This document shows positions 24,380 through 31,579 of a DNA stretch of 64,000 bases, one piece after another. Position 1 is the first letter of the stretch. Each line of letters opens with the position of its first letter. A program made the position numbers and the translations under genes. The notes beneath the pieces are model-generated. The model was given only the letters and a program-made list of their open reading frames with translations. It had not been told where the DNA came from and made no database searches. The DNA is from JBBIJR01 sp037445875 (GTDB lineage Bacteria > CLD3 > SB21), in assembly GCA_037445875.1 (NCBI GenBank), contig JBBIJR010000001.1, positions 44,469 through 108,468 on the forward strand, written 5' to 3'.

Positions 24380-25657
24380 CTATCCACTCATGGATTCCAG
24401 GAAGTGCTTGTTGGACCGCGTGCCGCGCATTTTATCGAGCAGCATTTCCATGGCCTCGACCGGTGTCTTGTCGCTGAGGAACTTCCTCAGGATCCACACG
24501 CGGTTCTGCTCCAACTGTGAGAGCAGGAGCTCTTCTTTTCGAGTGCCGGAACGGTTTAGATCGATGGCCGGGTACACGCGCCGGTCGGCGAGGCGCCGGT
24601 CGAGGATAATTTCCATGTTACCGGTGCCCTTGAATTCCTCGAAGATCACTTCGTCCATACGGCTGCCGGTCTCGATAAGGGCGGTGGCGATGATAGTCAG
24701 GCTGCCGCCTTCTTCGATGTTGCGCGCCGCACCGAAGAACCGTTTCGGGCGGTGCAGGGCGTTGGAGTCGACGCCCCCGGACAGAATCTTGCCGGAGTGC
24801 GGAACGACCGTGTTGTGCGCGCGGGCGAGGCGGGTGATCGAGTCGAGCAGGATCACCACGTCGTGACCGCACTCGACCATGCGCTTGGCCTTTTCCAGTA
24901 CGATGTCCGAAACCTGCACGTGCCGCTCGGGCGGCTCGTCGAACGTCGAACTGAGAACCTCGGCTTTTACCGACCGCTCCATGTCGGTCACTTCCTCCGG
25001 CCTCTCGTCGATCAAAAGCACGAGCATCTTGACCTCGGGATGGTTTTCCGTAATGCTGTTCGCGATGCTTTTGAGCAGTACCGTCTTACCGGTCCGCGGC
25101 GGAGCGACGATCAACCCGCGCTGCCCCTTGCCGATGGGGGTGAACAGATTCATCACGCGCATCGAGAGGTTATGCGGGTCTTTGGTCTCGAGGTTGAGCC
25201 TCTCTTTGGGATAGATCGGCGTGAGGTTGTCGAAGAGGATCTTGTTTTTGGCCTCCTCGGGGTTCTCGAAGTTCACCGCCTCGACGCGCAGCAGAGCATA
25301 GAATCGTTCGCTCTCCTTGGGAGGGCGAATCTGTCCGCTGACGACGTCGCCGGTGCGCAGTCCGAATTTCTTGATCTGGGACGGCGAGATGTAGATGTCG
25401 TCGGGGCTGGGCAGGTAATTGTAATGCTGGGAGCGCAGGAATCCATATCCGTCCGGGAGGATCTCGAGTACCCCCTCGCTGAAAATAAAACCGTCCTTCT
25501 TGGTCTGGGTCTCGAGGATTGTGAAGATCAGGTCCTGTTTTTTAAGGCCCGTCACACCGGCGAGCCCGAGACTCTTGGCGATCTCATTCAGTTCGGAGAT
25601 CTTCATGTCTTTGAGGCTGGCCAGGTTGAAGGTCATCGTGTCTTCTTTGGTGGGCAT
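24380..25657 (-). CDS. rho: transcription termination factor Rho
   Basis: 425 residues, normal length. The N-terminal helical part (LKDMKISELNEIAKSLG) is followed by the RNA-binding cold-shock-like domain (LEILPDGYGFLRS, YISPSQIKKFGLRTGDVVSG). The ATPase core has Walker A P-P-R-T-G-K-T-V-L-L, a Walker B-like L-V-L-L-I-D-E-R-P-E-E-V-T-D-M, the Q-loop region (GGVDSNALHRPKRFFGAARN) and the R-loop. Rho is a hexameric RNA translocase ending transcription. ATG 25657 is used; an internal ATG follows at codon 8. It has its own promoter about 200 bp upstream and is followed by an SDR gene. Confidence 0.97.
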   Translation of the reverse strand: MPTKEDTMTFNLASLKDMKISELNEIAKSLGLAGVTGLKKQDLIFTILETQTKKDGFIFSEGVLEILPDGYGFLRSQHYNYLPSPDDIYISPSQIKKFGLRTGDVVSGQIRPPKESERFYALLRVEAVNFENPEEAKNKILFDNLTPIYPKERLNLETKDPHNLSMRVMNLFTPIGKGQRGLIVAPPRTGKTVLLKSIANSITENHPEVKMLVLLIDERPEEVTDMERSVKAEVLSSTFDEPPERHVQVSDIVLEKAKRMVECGHDVVILLDSITRLARAHNTVVPHSGKILSGGVDSNALHRPKRFFGAARNIEEGGSLTIIATALIETGSRMDEVIFEEFKGTGNMEIILDRRLADRRVYPAIDLNRSGTRKEELLLSQLEQNRVWILRKFLSDKTPVEAMEMLLDKMRGTRSNKHFLESMSG

Positions 25658-25856
25658 GACGTAAGGCTTTGTTGGGTTTAGAAATGAGGTTGGTGGAACT
25701 TGTTCAGGAGTTTATGAGCCGCAAGGGGCCCGTCGAAAGGCCCGTGAAACCGCCGGGCATGGACGGAAACCGGACAACGGATTTTTCAGCTAATCAGGAA
25801 ATAATAAAAGAAGTGAACCGATCTGAAGTTGAAAACTAGCGCAGCAATCGTGTTCA

Positions 25857-25885
25857 AGTGTACACGAATCACCCGTGTTTGTCAA
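25857..25885 (-). promoter_or_regulatory. rho promoter
   Basis: On the minus strand: TTGACA (25885-25880), a 17-bp spacer, TACACT (25862-25857). It gives a 5' leader of about 190 bases before the rho start. Long leaders are common for rho, which represses its own transcription in other bacteria. The gap 25658-25955 holds no gene. Confidence 0.6.
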
Positions 25886-25955
25886 GAAAATTCTGAAGCC
25901 CGGGGCAGCGCATCTTCGCCGAACTCGTGATCCGCCGATACACGCTTCATCGGAT

Positions 25956-26921
25956 TCATTTCCCTTTCAGTTTGCGCACTTCCGCGGCCAGCGCGGGCAC
26001 GACTTCGAGCGCGTCGCCCACGATACCGTAGTCGGCGACCTTGAAGATCGGGGCTTCCGGATCGCTGTTGACCGCTACAATGTACTTCGAGCTTGACATG
26101 CCGGCCAGGTGCTGGATGGCGCCGGAGATTCCCACCGCCACGTACAGCTGGGGACTCACCGTCTTGCCCGTCTGGCCCACCTGTTCCTCATGCGGCCGCC
26201 AGCCGGCGTCCACGACGGCACGCGAGGCTCCGTGGGCACCGCCGAACGCGTCGGCCAGGTCCGTGATCAGGTTCCAGTTCTCCGGTCCTTTGAGTCCGCG
26301 GCCACCCGAAACGATGACGTCGGCCTCGGTCAACTCGACCTTCTTGCCGGACTCCACGACGACATTCTTGACGCGAGCACGGATGGGCTTGAGACCGACC
26401 GGCACATTCTCCACAACGGCGGCGGCGGCGGACTCCTGCGGACGAAACACATTGGGCCTTAGCGTAATGACCTGGATCGAAGCAGTGAGGCGGATCTTCT
26501 GAAGCGCCTTGCCGGCAAAGATCGGGCGCGAGATCACCAGCTTGCCGCCCTGAACCTCCAGGTGCGTCACGTCGCTGGCGAGACCTGCGTTGAGCCGAGC
26601 GGCCACGCGCGGTGCGAGGTCTTTTCCCATCGCCGTAGCCGGAAAAAGAACAACGGAGGCGTTCAGTTTCTTTACGATCTCTTCAACGGCTTGCGTGTAA
26701 CCCTCCGTCGAGTACTGCTGAAGGTCTGCATGATCAACGGCGTACACTTTTGCAGCCCCGTACTTGCCCAGCTCAGAGGCCATGGACTCCACTCCGGATC
26801 CGACCACTAGGGCGGCGAAGTCGGTCGACATCGCTTCGGCCAGTCGGCGGGCTTCGCTGACGACTTCGAAAGCGGCTTTCTTGAAACTTTTATCTCGTTG
26901 TTCGGCGAATGCGAGTATCAT
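25956..26921 (-). CDS. etfA: electron transfer flavoprotein alpha subunit
   Basis: 321 residues. N-terminal domain: MILAFAEQRDKSFKKAAFEVVSEA. The conserved C-terminal FAD-binding domain carries V-S-G-G-R-G-L-K-G-P-E-N-W, A-G-W-R-P-H-E-E-Q-V-G-Q-T-G-K-T-V, Y-V-A-V-G-I-S-G-A-I-Q-H-L-A-G-M and A-V-N-S-D-P-E-A-P-I-F. With EtfB it carries electrons from acyl-CoA or other dehydrogenases to the quinone pool. It lies 32 bp after etfB. No ETF:quinone oxidoreductase, FixC or dehydrogenase is adjacent, so the direction of electron flow is open. Confidence 0.95.
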   Translation of the reverse strand: MILAFAEQRDKSFKKAAFEVVSEARRLAEAMSTDFAALVVGSGVESMASELGKYGAAKVYAVDHADLQQYSTEGYTQAVEEIVKKLNASVVLFPATAMGKDLAPRVAARLNAGLASDVTHLEVQGGKLVISRPIFAGKALQKIRLTASIQVITLRPNVFRPQESAAAAVVENVPVGLKPIRARVKNVVVESGKKVELTEADVIVSGGRGLKGPENWNLITDLADAFGGAHGASRAVVDAGWRPHEEQVGQTGKTVSPQLYVAVGISGAIQHLAGMSSSKYIVAVNSDPEAPIFKVADYGIVGDALEVVPALAAEVRKLKGK

Positions 26922-26953
26922 ACAGGTGCTCCCGTTCTATAATTCTGTCCCGT

Positions 26954-27703
26954 TCAGATGACCTTGGCCTCCTCGTGCAGCAGACGGACGAGTTCCGGTA
27001 CCGCCTCGGCGCCTTTTCCTACGATCTTGCCCGCCGGTCTCGGTGGCGGCAGTTCCAGTGCTACCACTTCCGACGTGGATGGGGTTGCCCTGGCGTCCTT
27101 CTTCTCCAACGGTTTCTTTTTCGCCTCCATGATGCCTTTCAGGTTCGGCAGGCGCGGTTCGTTGAGTCCCTTTTGCGTACCGATCACGGCGGGAAGCGGC
27201 ATCTCGACGACCTCGAGACCGCCCTCGATCTCCCTTTCGACCGTGCAGCTCTTTCCGTCGGCACCGATCTCCAGCTTGACCACCACCGTGGCACACGGAA
27301 GGTCCAGACGCTCGGCGACCATCTGCGGCATCTGAGCGCTGTCCTCGTCGATGGCCTGTTTGCCGAAGAGCACGAGGTCCGGCGAAAGGGCCCTGAGTTC
27401 CTCGGCCAGCGCGGAGGAAACGTCGCCGTTGAAGCCGGCGTCCGCTTTGAGCAGGATACCTTTGTCCGCGCCCATGGCCAGCGCTTTGCGGATGTCGTTC
27501 TCCGAACGCTCGGGGCCGAGTGTCAGAATCGTAATCTCTCCACCGAATTTCTCCTTCGACCGGATGGCTTCTTCGATGGCGTATTCGTCATACGGATTGA
27601 TGACCATGTTGGCCGAAGTGAGGTCGATGGACTTGCCGTCGCCCGCGATCTTCACACGCGTCTCGCTGTCCGGTACCTGTTTCATGCATACTACGATATT
27701 CAT
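26954..27703 (-). CDS. etfB: electron transfer flavoprotein beta subunit
   Basis: 249 residues starting MNIVVCMKQVPDSETRVKI, the family signature start, followed by N-P-Y-D-E-Y-A-I-E-E-A, A-M-G-A-D-K-G-I-L-L (AMP-binding region), G-K-Q-A-I-D-E-D-S-A-Q-M-P-Q-M-V-A-E and R-L-P-N-L-K-G-I-M-E-A-K-K-K-P. It forms a heterodimer with EtfA. It is the first gene of the etfBA transcript, behind a promoter at 27755-27783. A GGAGAC-like ribosome site precedes it. Confidence 0.95.
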   Translation of the reverse strand: MNIVVCMKQVPDSETRVKIAGDGKSIDLTSANMVINPYDEYAIEEAIRSKEKFGGEITILTLGPERSENDIRKALAMGADKGILLKADAGFNGDVSSALAEELRALSPDLVLFGKQAIDEDSAQMPQMVAERLDLPCATVVVKLEIGADGKSCTVEREIEGGLEVVEMPLPAVIGTQKGLNEPRLPNLKGIMEAKKKPLEKKDARATPSTSEVVALELPPPRPAGKIVGKGAEAVPELVRLLHEEAKVI

Positions 27704-27754
27704 GGGCCGTCTCCTGTCTGCCGTTCGGACGTTACACTACGCAAAGGGCGGCGC

Positions 27755-27783
27755 AAGGTAAACAGAAATTCCGGAAACGTCAA
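27755..27783 (-). promoter_or_regulatory. etfBA promoter
   Basis: On the minus strand: TTGACG (27783-27778), a 17-bp spacer, TACCTT (27760-27755), the same -10 as vapBC. The leader is about 45 bases. Confidence 0.55.
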
Positions 27784-27856
27784 TAGAATCCTTGGGGGTT
27801 GCCACTATTTCCGGCGGTATCAACGCAAGCAAAGCGCTCCCAGAGAGAATGTCACC

Positions 27857-28702
27857 CTACCCCAGGTAGTGGCGCAGGATGCTGCTGCGGGAGGTGTGGC
27901 GAAGGCGGCGTATCGCTTTTTCCTTGATCTGGCGGACGCGTTCGCGCGTGAGGCTGAATTTCTCCCCGATCTCCTCCAGCGTCAGCGGATGGTCCGAATC
28001 GAGACCGAAGTACAGCTTCAGCACTTCTGCCTCCCGCTGCGACAGCGTGTCCAGGGCGCGCTGGATCTCGATCCGGAGCGATTCGTTGAGGAGTTGGTGG
28101 TCCGGGGGCTCCTGTTGCTCGTTCTCGATGACGTCGATGAGCGTGTTGTTGTCGGAGTCGTGCAGGGGCTCGTCCACCGACACGTGCCGGCCGGACATCT
28201 GCAGGGTGTTGTTCACCTCAAACGCCGACATGTCGAGTTCCTGCGCTATCTCTTCGCTGCTGGGCTCGCGCTCGAATTCCTGTTCGAGGTCGCTGTATAT
28301 CTTACCGATCTTGCTGAGCGTGCCGATTTTGTTGAGCGGGAGGCGTACGACGCGGGCCTGTTCCGCCAGTGCCTGCAGGATGGACTGCCGGATCCACCAG
28401 ACGGCGTAGGAGATGAACTTGAACCCGCGGGTCTCGTCGAACCGCTTGGCGGCCTTGATGAGGCCGATATTGCCCTCGTTGATGAGGTCGTTGAGCGAGA
28501 GGCCCTGGTTCTGGTACTGTTTCGCCACGCTCACGACGAACCGCAGGTTGGCTTTCGTCAGTCTTTCCAGCGCGTCCTGTTCGCCTTCCCTCACGCGGCG
28601 TGCCAGGTCCACTTCTTCTTCATGGGTCAGCAGGGGAACATCGCCAATTTCCTGAAGATACTTATCTATCAGCTCGTTGCTGTGTTCGCTGAAATGACTC
28701 AT
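27857..28702 (-). CDS. rpoD: primary sigma factor (RpoD, short Bacteroidota type)
   Basis: 281 residues, lacking region 1.1 as in Bacteroidota primary sigma factors. Region 1.2 starts D-K-Y-L-Q-E-I-G-D-V-P-L-L-T-H-E-E-E. Region 2 has L-I-N-E-G-N-I-G-L-I-K-A-A-K-R-F-D and F-I-S-Y-A-V-W-W-I-R-Q-S-I (-10 recognition). Region 3 follows, and region 4 has L-T-L-E-E-I-G-E-K-F-S-L-T-R-E-R-V-R-Q-I-K (-35 recognition). It directs RNA polymerase to housekeeping promoters, which here look like TTGAnn-17-TAnnTT. It is the last gene of a five-gene operon and overlaps the 93-residue gene upstream by 4 bp. Confidence 0.95.
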   Translation of the reverse strand: MSHFSEHSNELIDKYLQEIGDVPLLTHEEEVDLARRVREGEQDALERLTKANLRFVVSVAKQYQNQGLSLNDLINEGNIGLIKAAKRFDETRGFKFISYAVWWIRQSILQALAEQARVVRLPLNKIGTLSKIGKIYSDLEQEFEREPSSEEIAQELDMSAFEVNNTLQMSGRHVSVDEPLHDSDNNTLIDVIENEQQEPPDHQLLNESLRIEIQRALDTLSQREAEVLKLYFGLDSDHPLTLEEIGEKFSLTRERVRQIKEKAIRRLRHTSRSSILRHYLG

Positions 28703-28980
28703 ACGCCGTCCTGTCGTTGAGGTTTGACGATCCGCTGCAACGCGTCGATCTTCTCATGGATGGACCGGATGGCCTGCACGAGCGATTGGAAGCGGGGATC
28801 ATCCAGGGGCATCCTCTCCGGTCCGGTGTGCAGCCGGAAGGCCGGTCCCTCGAATTCCTTGAATCGCACATAGCGGCCTTTCTGGCACCGCAGGAGTTCG
28901 ATTTCCCTGCGGGCGGAGTCGGCGAGGTCTTCCATCGCTCCGGAAAATTGTTCGATCCCTTTATTCCAATCAAGCGGCAT
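28699..28980 (-). CDS. small charged protein between the BMC-vertex genes and rpoD
   Basis: 93 residues with no signal peptide. The first 35 residues form a charged helix (EQFSGAMEDLADSARREIELLRCQKGRY). A central segment (GPAFRLHTGPERMPLDDPRF) is followed by a C-terminal helix (LVQAIRSIHEKIDALQRIVK) that could be a coiled coil. One cysteine. Not recognised. It starts 12 bp after the second EutN/CcmL gene and its stop overlaps the rpoD start (ATGA), so it is made together with the sigma factor; a role as a sigma partner or a linker is only a guess. Confidence 0.65.
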   Translation of the reverse strand: MPLDWNKGIEQFSGAMEDLADSARREIELLRCQKGRYVRFKEFEGPAFRLHTGPERMPLDDPRFQSLVQAIRSIHEKIDALQRIVKPQRQDGV

Positions 28981-28992
28981 GTTCGTTCTTTT

Positions 28993-29259
28993 CTAGGTCC
29001 GGTCTACGCGGTCGACGATCCCGATGATAGACGCGTCGGTCGGCGCTTTGCGGTCCAGCGGAATCGGCGCTTCACCCGAAGTGACGTAGTACACCAGTTC
29101 CTGCGGTTGTCCGGCGCCGATGGAATCGGTCGCGACGATCGGGCTCCCCACGGGCGTGAGGTCCGAATTCACCGGCTGGATGATCTTCAGGCGGCAGCCC
29201 TCCAGGCTCGGGTGTTTTCGGGTCGCCCACACGGTCCCGATAATACGCGCCATATTCAC
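28993..29259 (-). CDS. EutN/CcmL-family bacterial microcompartment vertex protein (copy 2)
   Basis: 88 residues from GTG 29259 (AAGGA upstream); ATG 29253 is the alternative. It follows the BMC-P pattern throughout: A-R-I-I-G-T-V-W-A-T-R-K, L-x-G-C-R-L-K-I-I-Q-P-V, V-A-T-D-S-I-G-A-G-Q, L-V-Y-Y-V-T-S-G-E-A, then D-A-S-I-I-G-I-V-D-R-V-D. Such proteins form pentamers that cap the vertices of microcompartment shells. It lies 4 bp after the other copy and is clearly diverged from it. No BMC-H shell gene or encapsulated enzyme is in the window. Confidence 0.9.
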   Translation of the reverse strand: MNMARIIGTVWATRKHPSLEGCRLKIIQPVNSDLTPVGSPIVATDSIGAGQPQELVYYVTSGEAPIPLDRKAPTDASIIGIVDRVDRT

Positions 29260-29263
29260 CGAT

Positions 29264-29533
29264 TCATCCTTCCCGGTCCAGTTTGTCCACGATGGCCATG
29301 ATCACGGCGTCCACCGGCCGGTCCTGAGTCGTCTCCGTCTGCCGGGCCGAACTGCCGGTGCAGTAGAGGACAATCTCGCCCACGCCCGCCCCGACGGCGT
29401 CGGCGGCCACGACAAACGCCTCCTTCTCCCGGTAGTCGAGATCGACGCTCCGTACGATGAGAAGTTTGACTCCTGTCAGTTTCTGGTCCTTTCGCGTGGC
29501 CCAGACGTTACCGATGACCTTACCGAGTATCAA
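29264..29533 (-). CDS. EutN/CcmL-family bacterial microcompartment vertex protein (copy 1)
   Basis: 89 residues: G-K-V-I-G-N-V-W-A-T-R-K-D, L-T-G-V-K-L-L-I-V-R, V-A-A-D-A-V-G-A-G-V-G-E-I-V-L, G-S-S-A-R and P-V-D-A-V-I-M-A-I-V-D-K-L-D. This copy is closer to the family consensus (it keeps GAGxGE and GSSAR) than copy 2. It starts 13 bp after the GAF/GGDEF-like gene. BMC-P proteins are pentameric vertex caps in shells of carboxysomes and metabolosomes; some family members were crystallised as hexamers, so a role outside shells is possible. Confidence 0.92.
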   Translation of the reverse strand: MILGKVIGNVWATRKDQKLTGVKLLIVRSVDLDYREKEAFVVAADAVGAGVGEIVLYCTGSSARQTETTQDRPVDAVIMAIVDKLDREG

Positions 29534-29546
29534 ACGAGAATCCCTT

Positions 29547-31397
29547 CTAACTGAAGAAAGCTACGTGGGGTGCGGACGACTTGCGCGCTTTTCCGAGTGC
29601 CTCTTCCGCCGATTCCATCAGCGCCTCCGCCCGATCGCCGTCGGCACCGTAAATCGCAATTCCGACGTGCAATTCCGAACCGTCCATGTCGGCTCCGAGC
29701 TTCAATTCCGGGAGGTCGCAGTTACGAAGCATCCGCTGTGCGCATTCGAGCGTCTCGTTGCGTCGCGCTTCGAGCAGCATGACTCCGAACCGGTCCTCGC
29801 TGAGCCGGGCGACCGTGTCGATCTGACGGATGCTAGTCTTTATAATTTCTGCCACTTTTTCAAGTACAAAATCGCCCTGATGTACCCCTGCGCGCTCATA
29901 GATGGCGCGCAACTGTCGGATGTGACAGATCAGCAGCGAGAACATCGTGCCGAAGCGCTGGGCCCGCTGGATCTCCTCGTTAAGACGCTTGACGAACGTC
30001 GTCGAATTGTCGATCCCTGTGCGCGGATCATAGGTCAATTCCTGCGTGAGATGATGATCGAGGCGGAACCGGGACATGGCGAGTGCGGCCGCGTGGCACA
30101 GGGACTCCACGAACTGGATCTCGTAGATGTTGAAAGCCTCGCGGTCGTAGGATTCGAGGCGCACGACGCCGAAACAATAGTTCTGATCGATGAGGGGCAC
30201 AACCAGCACCGAGGGCAGCAGCTCTTCGAACGCGTCCGGATGGGTCTGGCGAAAACCGGGGTAGTCGCCGATGTACAGACGCTTCTTGTTCTCTATCACC
30301 TCACCGGCGAGCGTCCCCGCCGTCGGTACGGTCGCGCCGGCCGCCGGCTCGGTGTCCTCCGTGGCCTCGAAGATCCGCGCCTCCTCTCCGTTGCCCAGAT
30401 TGAGCCACAACGAATAACGGTCGCACGAAAGATTGTTGTGCACCATGAGCCGCACCGAATGGAGAACTTTTTCTTCGTCGGATTGCAGCACCACGCTTTC
30501 GCTGTACTCGCGGAGGGACTGAAACATGCGCCGCAGCTTGTTCTTGAGGTACACCGCGTCGATCGTCTGGATGGAATTGACGATCAGGTCCCCGTACTGT
30601 TCCAGGAGGGACCGCTGCCGTTCGGAGAACGCGCGGACGGAACGATGGTCCACGCTGAGCAGGCCGAGCAGCGTACCTTTCTGGATGAGGGGAACCAGAA
30701 TCATGGCATTGACCTCTTCGGGCTCTTCGTAATAGCACGCCTTCCGGAGGCGATCGTCTCCGCTTCCGAGCAGTATCGGTTCCCTCGTCCGGATCGCCTC
30801 GGAAAACAGGGCCGTGGCACCGTCGTTCAGGGGATGACGGGAGGACGCGTTGAAGTGCTTGCTGTGGGAGCGGAAACTCTGGAGGATCAACTCCTCCTCG
30901 AATTCGTTGTACAGATAGAATACCGTGGTGTAAGCCTGGAAGGTCTGATGGATGATGTCGATGATGGCTTCGGAAGTCTTGTTGAAGATCAGCGAGGCCT
31001 GCGTATCATCCAGCACCTGGATCGTGTCGGCACGCGGCTTGATTTCACCGGTAGATGAGACGGACCGGCTGTCGGAGTTTTCACCGGACGGCATGATGTC
31101 GGTCTCCTGAGGAACGGGACTTGTCGCTTCCCGCCTTCCGCGGAGGATTCGCGCAGCCAGGGCGGAACCGGCGGCGACCGCGGCGAGCACGATCAGCGCC
31201 CACACGGAAACATCCAGCGCCATCAACAGAAACATCAGCAGCGTGCCGCCAACGAGGAAAATGTAGCCGTGCGGTCGGAATCGATTTCCCGGGAAGAATT
31301 CTCTCATGAAATCGTTGAACAACAGACCCAGTGTAAGCACCGCTCCAGTCAAAATCAAGCGAATCGTCGTTTCCCGACCCCGCGTCAGGCGGTCCAC
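29547..31397 (-). CDS. membrane-anchored GAF-GAF protein with degenerate GGDEF domain
   Basis: 616 residues from GTG 31397. Two or three hydrophobic segments (about 11-29, 44-62 and 64-82) are followed by a linker, a first GAF domain (about 135-280), a helix (LKNKLRRMFQSLREYSESVV), a second GAF domain (about 300-445) and a C-terminal GGDEF fold (about 455-616). Where GGDEF belongs, residues 533-537 read S-E-D-R-F, so diguanylate cyclase activity is very unlikely; it may bind c-di-GMP or GTP or only dimerise. The protein is a likely sensor for small molecules. It is first in the operon with the two BMC-vertex genes and rpoD. Confidence 0.85.
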   Translation of the reverse strand: MDRLTRGRETTIRLILTGAVLTLGLLFNDFMREFFPGNRFRPHGYIFLVGGTLLMFLLMALDVSVWALIVLAAVAAGSALAARILRGRREATSPVPQETDIMPSGENSDSRSVSSTGEIKPRADTIQVLDDTQASLIFNKTSEAIIDIIHQTFQAYTTVFYLYNEFEEELILQSFRSHSKHFNASSRHPLNDGATALFSEAIRTREPILLGSGDDRLRKACYYEEPEEVNAMILVPLIQKGTLLGLLSVDHRSVRAFSERQRSLLEQYGDLIVNSIQTIDAVYLKNKLRRMFQSLREYSESVVLQSDEEKVLHSVRLMVHNNLSCDRYSLWLNLGNGEEARIFEATEDTEPAAGATVPTAGTLAGEVIENKKRLYIGDYPGFRQTHPDAFEELLPSVLVVPLIDQNYCFGVVRLESYDREAFNIYEIQFVESLCHAAALAMSRFRLDHHLTQELTYDPRTGIDNSTTFVKRLNEEIQRAQRFGTMFSLLICHIRQLRAIYERAGVHQGDFVLEKVAEIIKTSIRQIDTVARLSEDRFGVMLLEARRNETLECAQRMLRNCDLPELKLGADMDGSELHVGIAIYGADGDRAEALMESAEEALGKARKSSAPHVAFFS

Positions 31398-31412
31398 CGG
31401 CCAGAAAAGGGC

Positions 31413-31441
31413 TTGACAATACTGGGGAGGCTGTCTATATT
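31413..31441 (+). promoter_or_regulatory. porU promoter
   Basis: TTGACA (31413-31418), a 17-bp spacer, TATATT (31436-31441): the best match in the window. It gives a leader of about 130 bases before porU and lies only 16 bp from the start of the divergent GAF/GGDEF-like gene. The leader 31448-31579 is AT-rich and holds no gene. Confidence 0.7.
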
Positions 31442-31579
31442 GCCGAACGCGAAAACCTCTATCATACCTCCAACCGAAGGAGATTTCATATCAGACTTGG
31501 TACGGCATAATTGGTTTTGTGATCTGATAGAATCTCAATAAGTTCGGAAAGATCTCTCATTCATAATTCAGAGTCTCTT

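Noticed and set aside
26909..28720. 603-codon open frame antisense to etfB and rpoD
   Set aside because: It runs across two well-supported genes on the other strand and the gap between them; a shadow of GC-rich codon use.
29547..31397. Active diguanylate cyclase
   Set aside because: The signature loop reads SEDRF rather than GG(D/E)EF.
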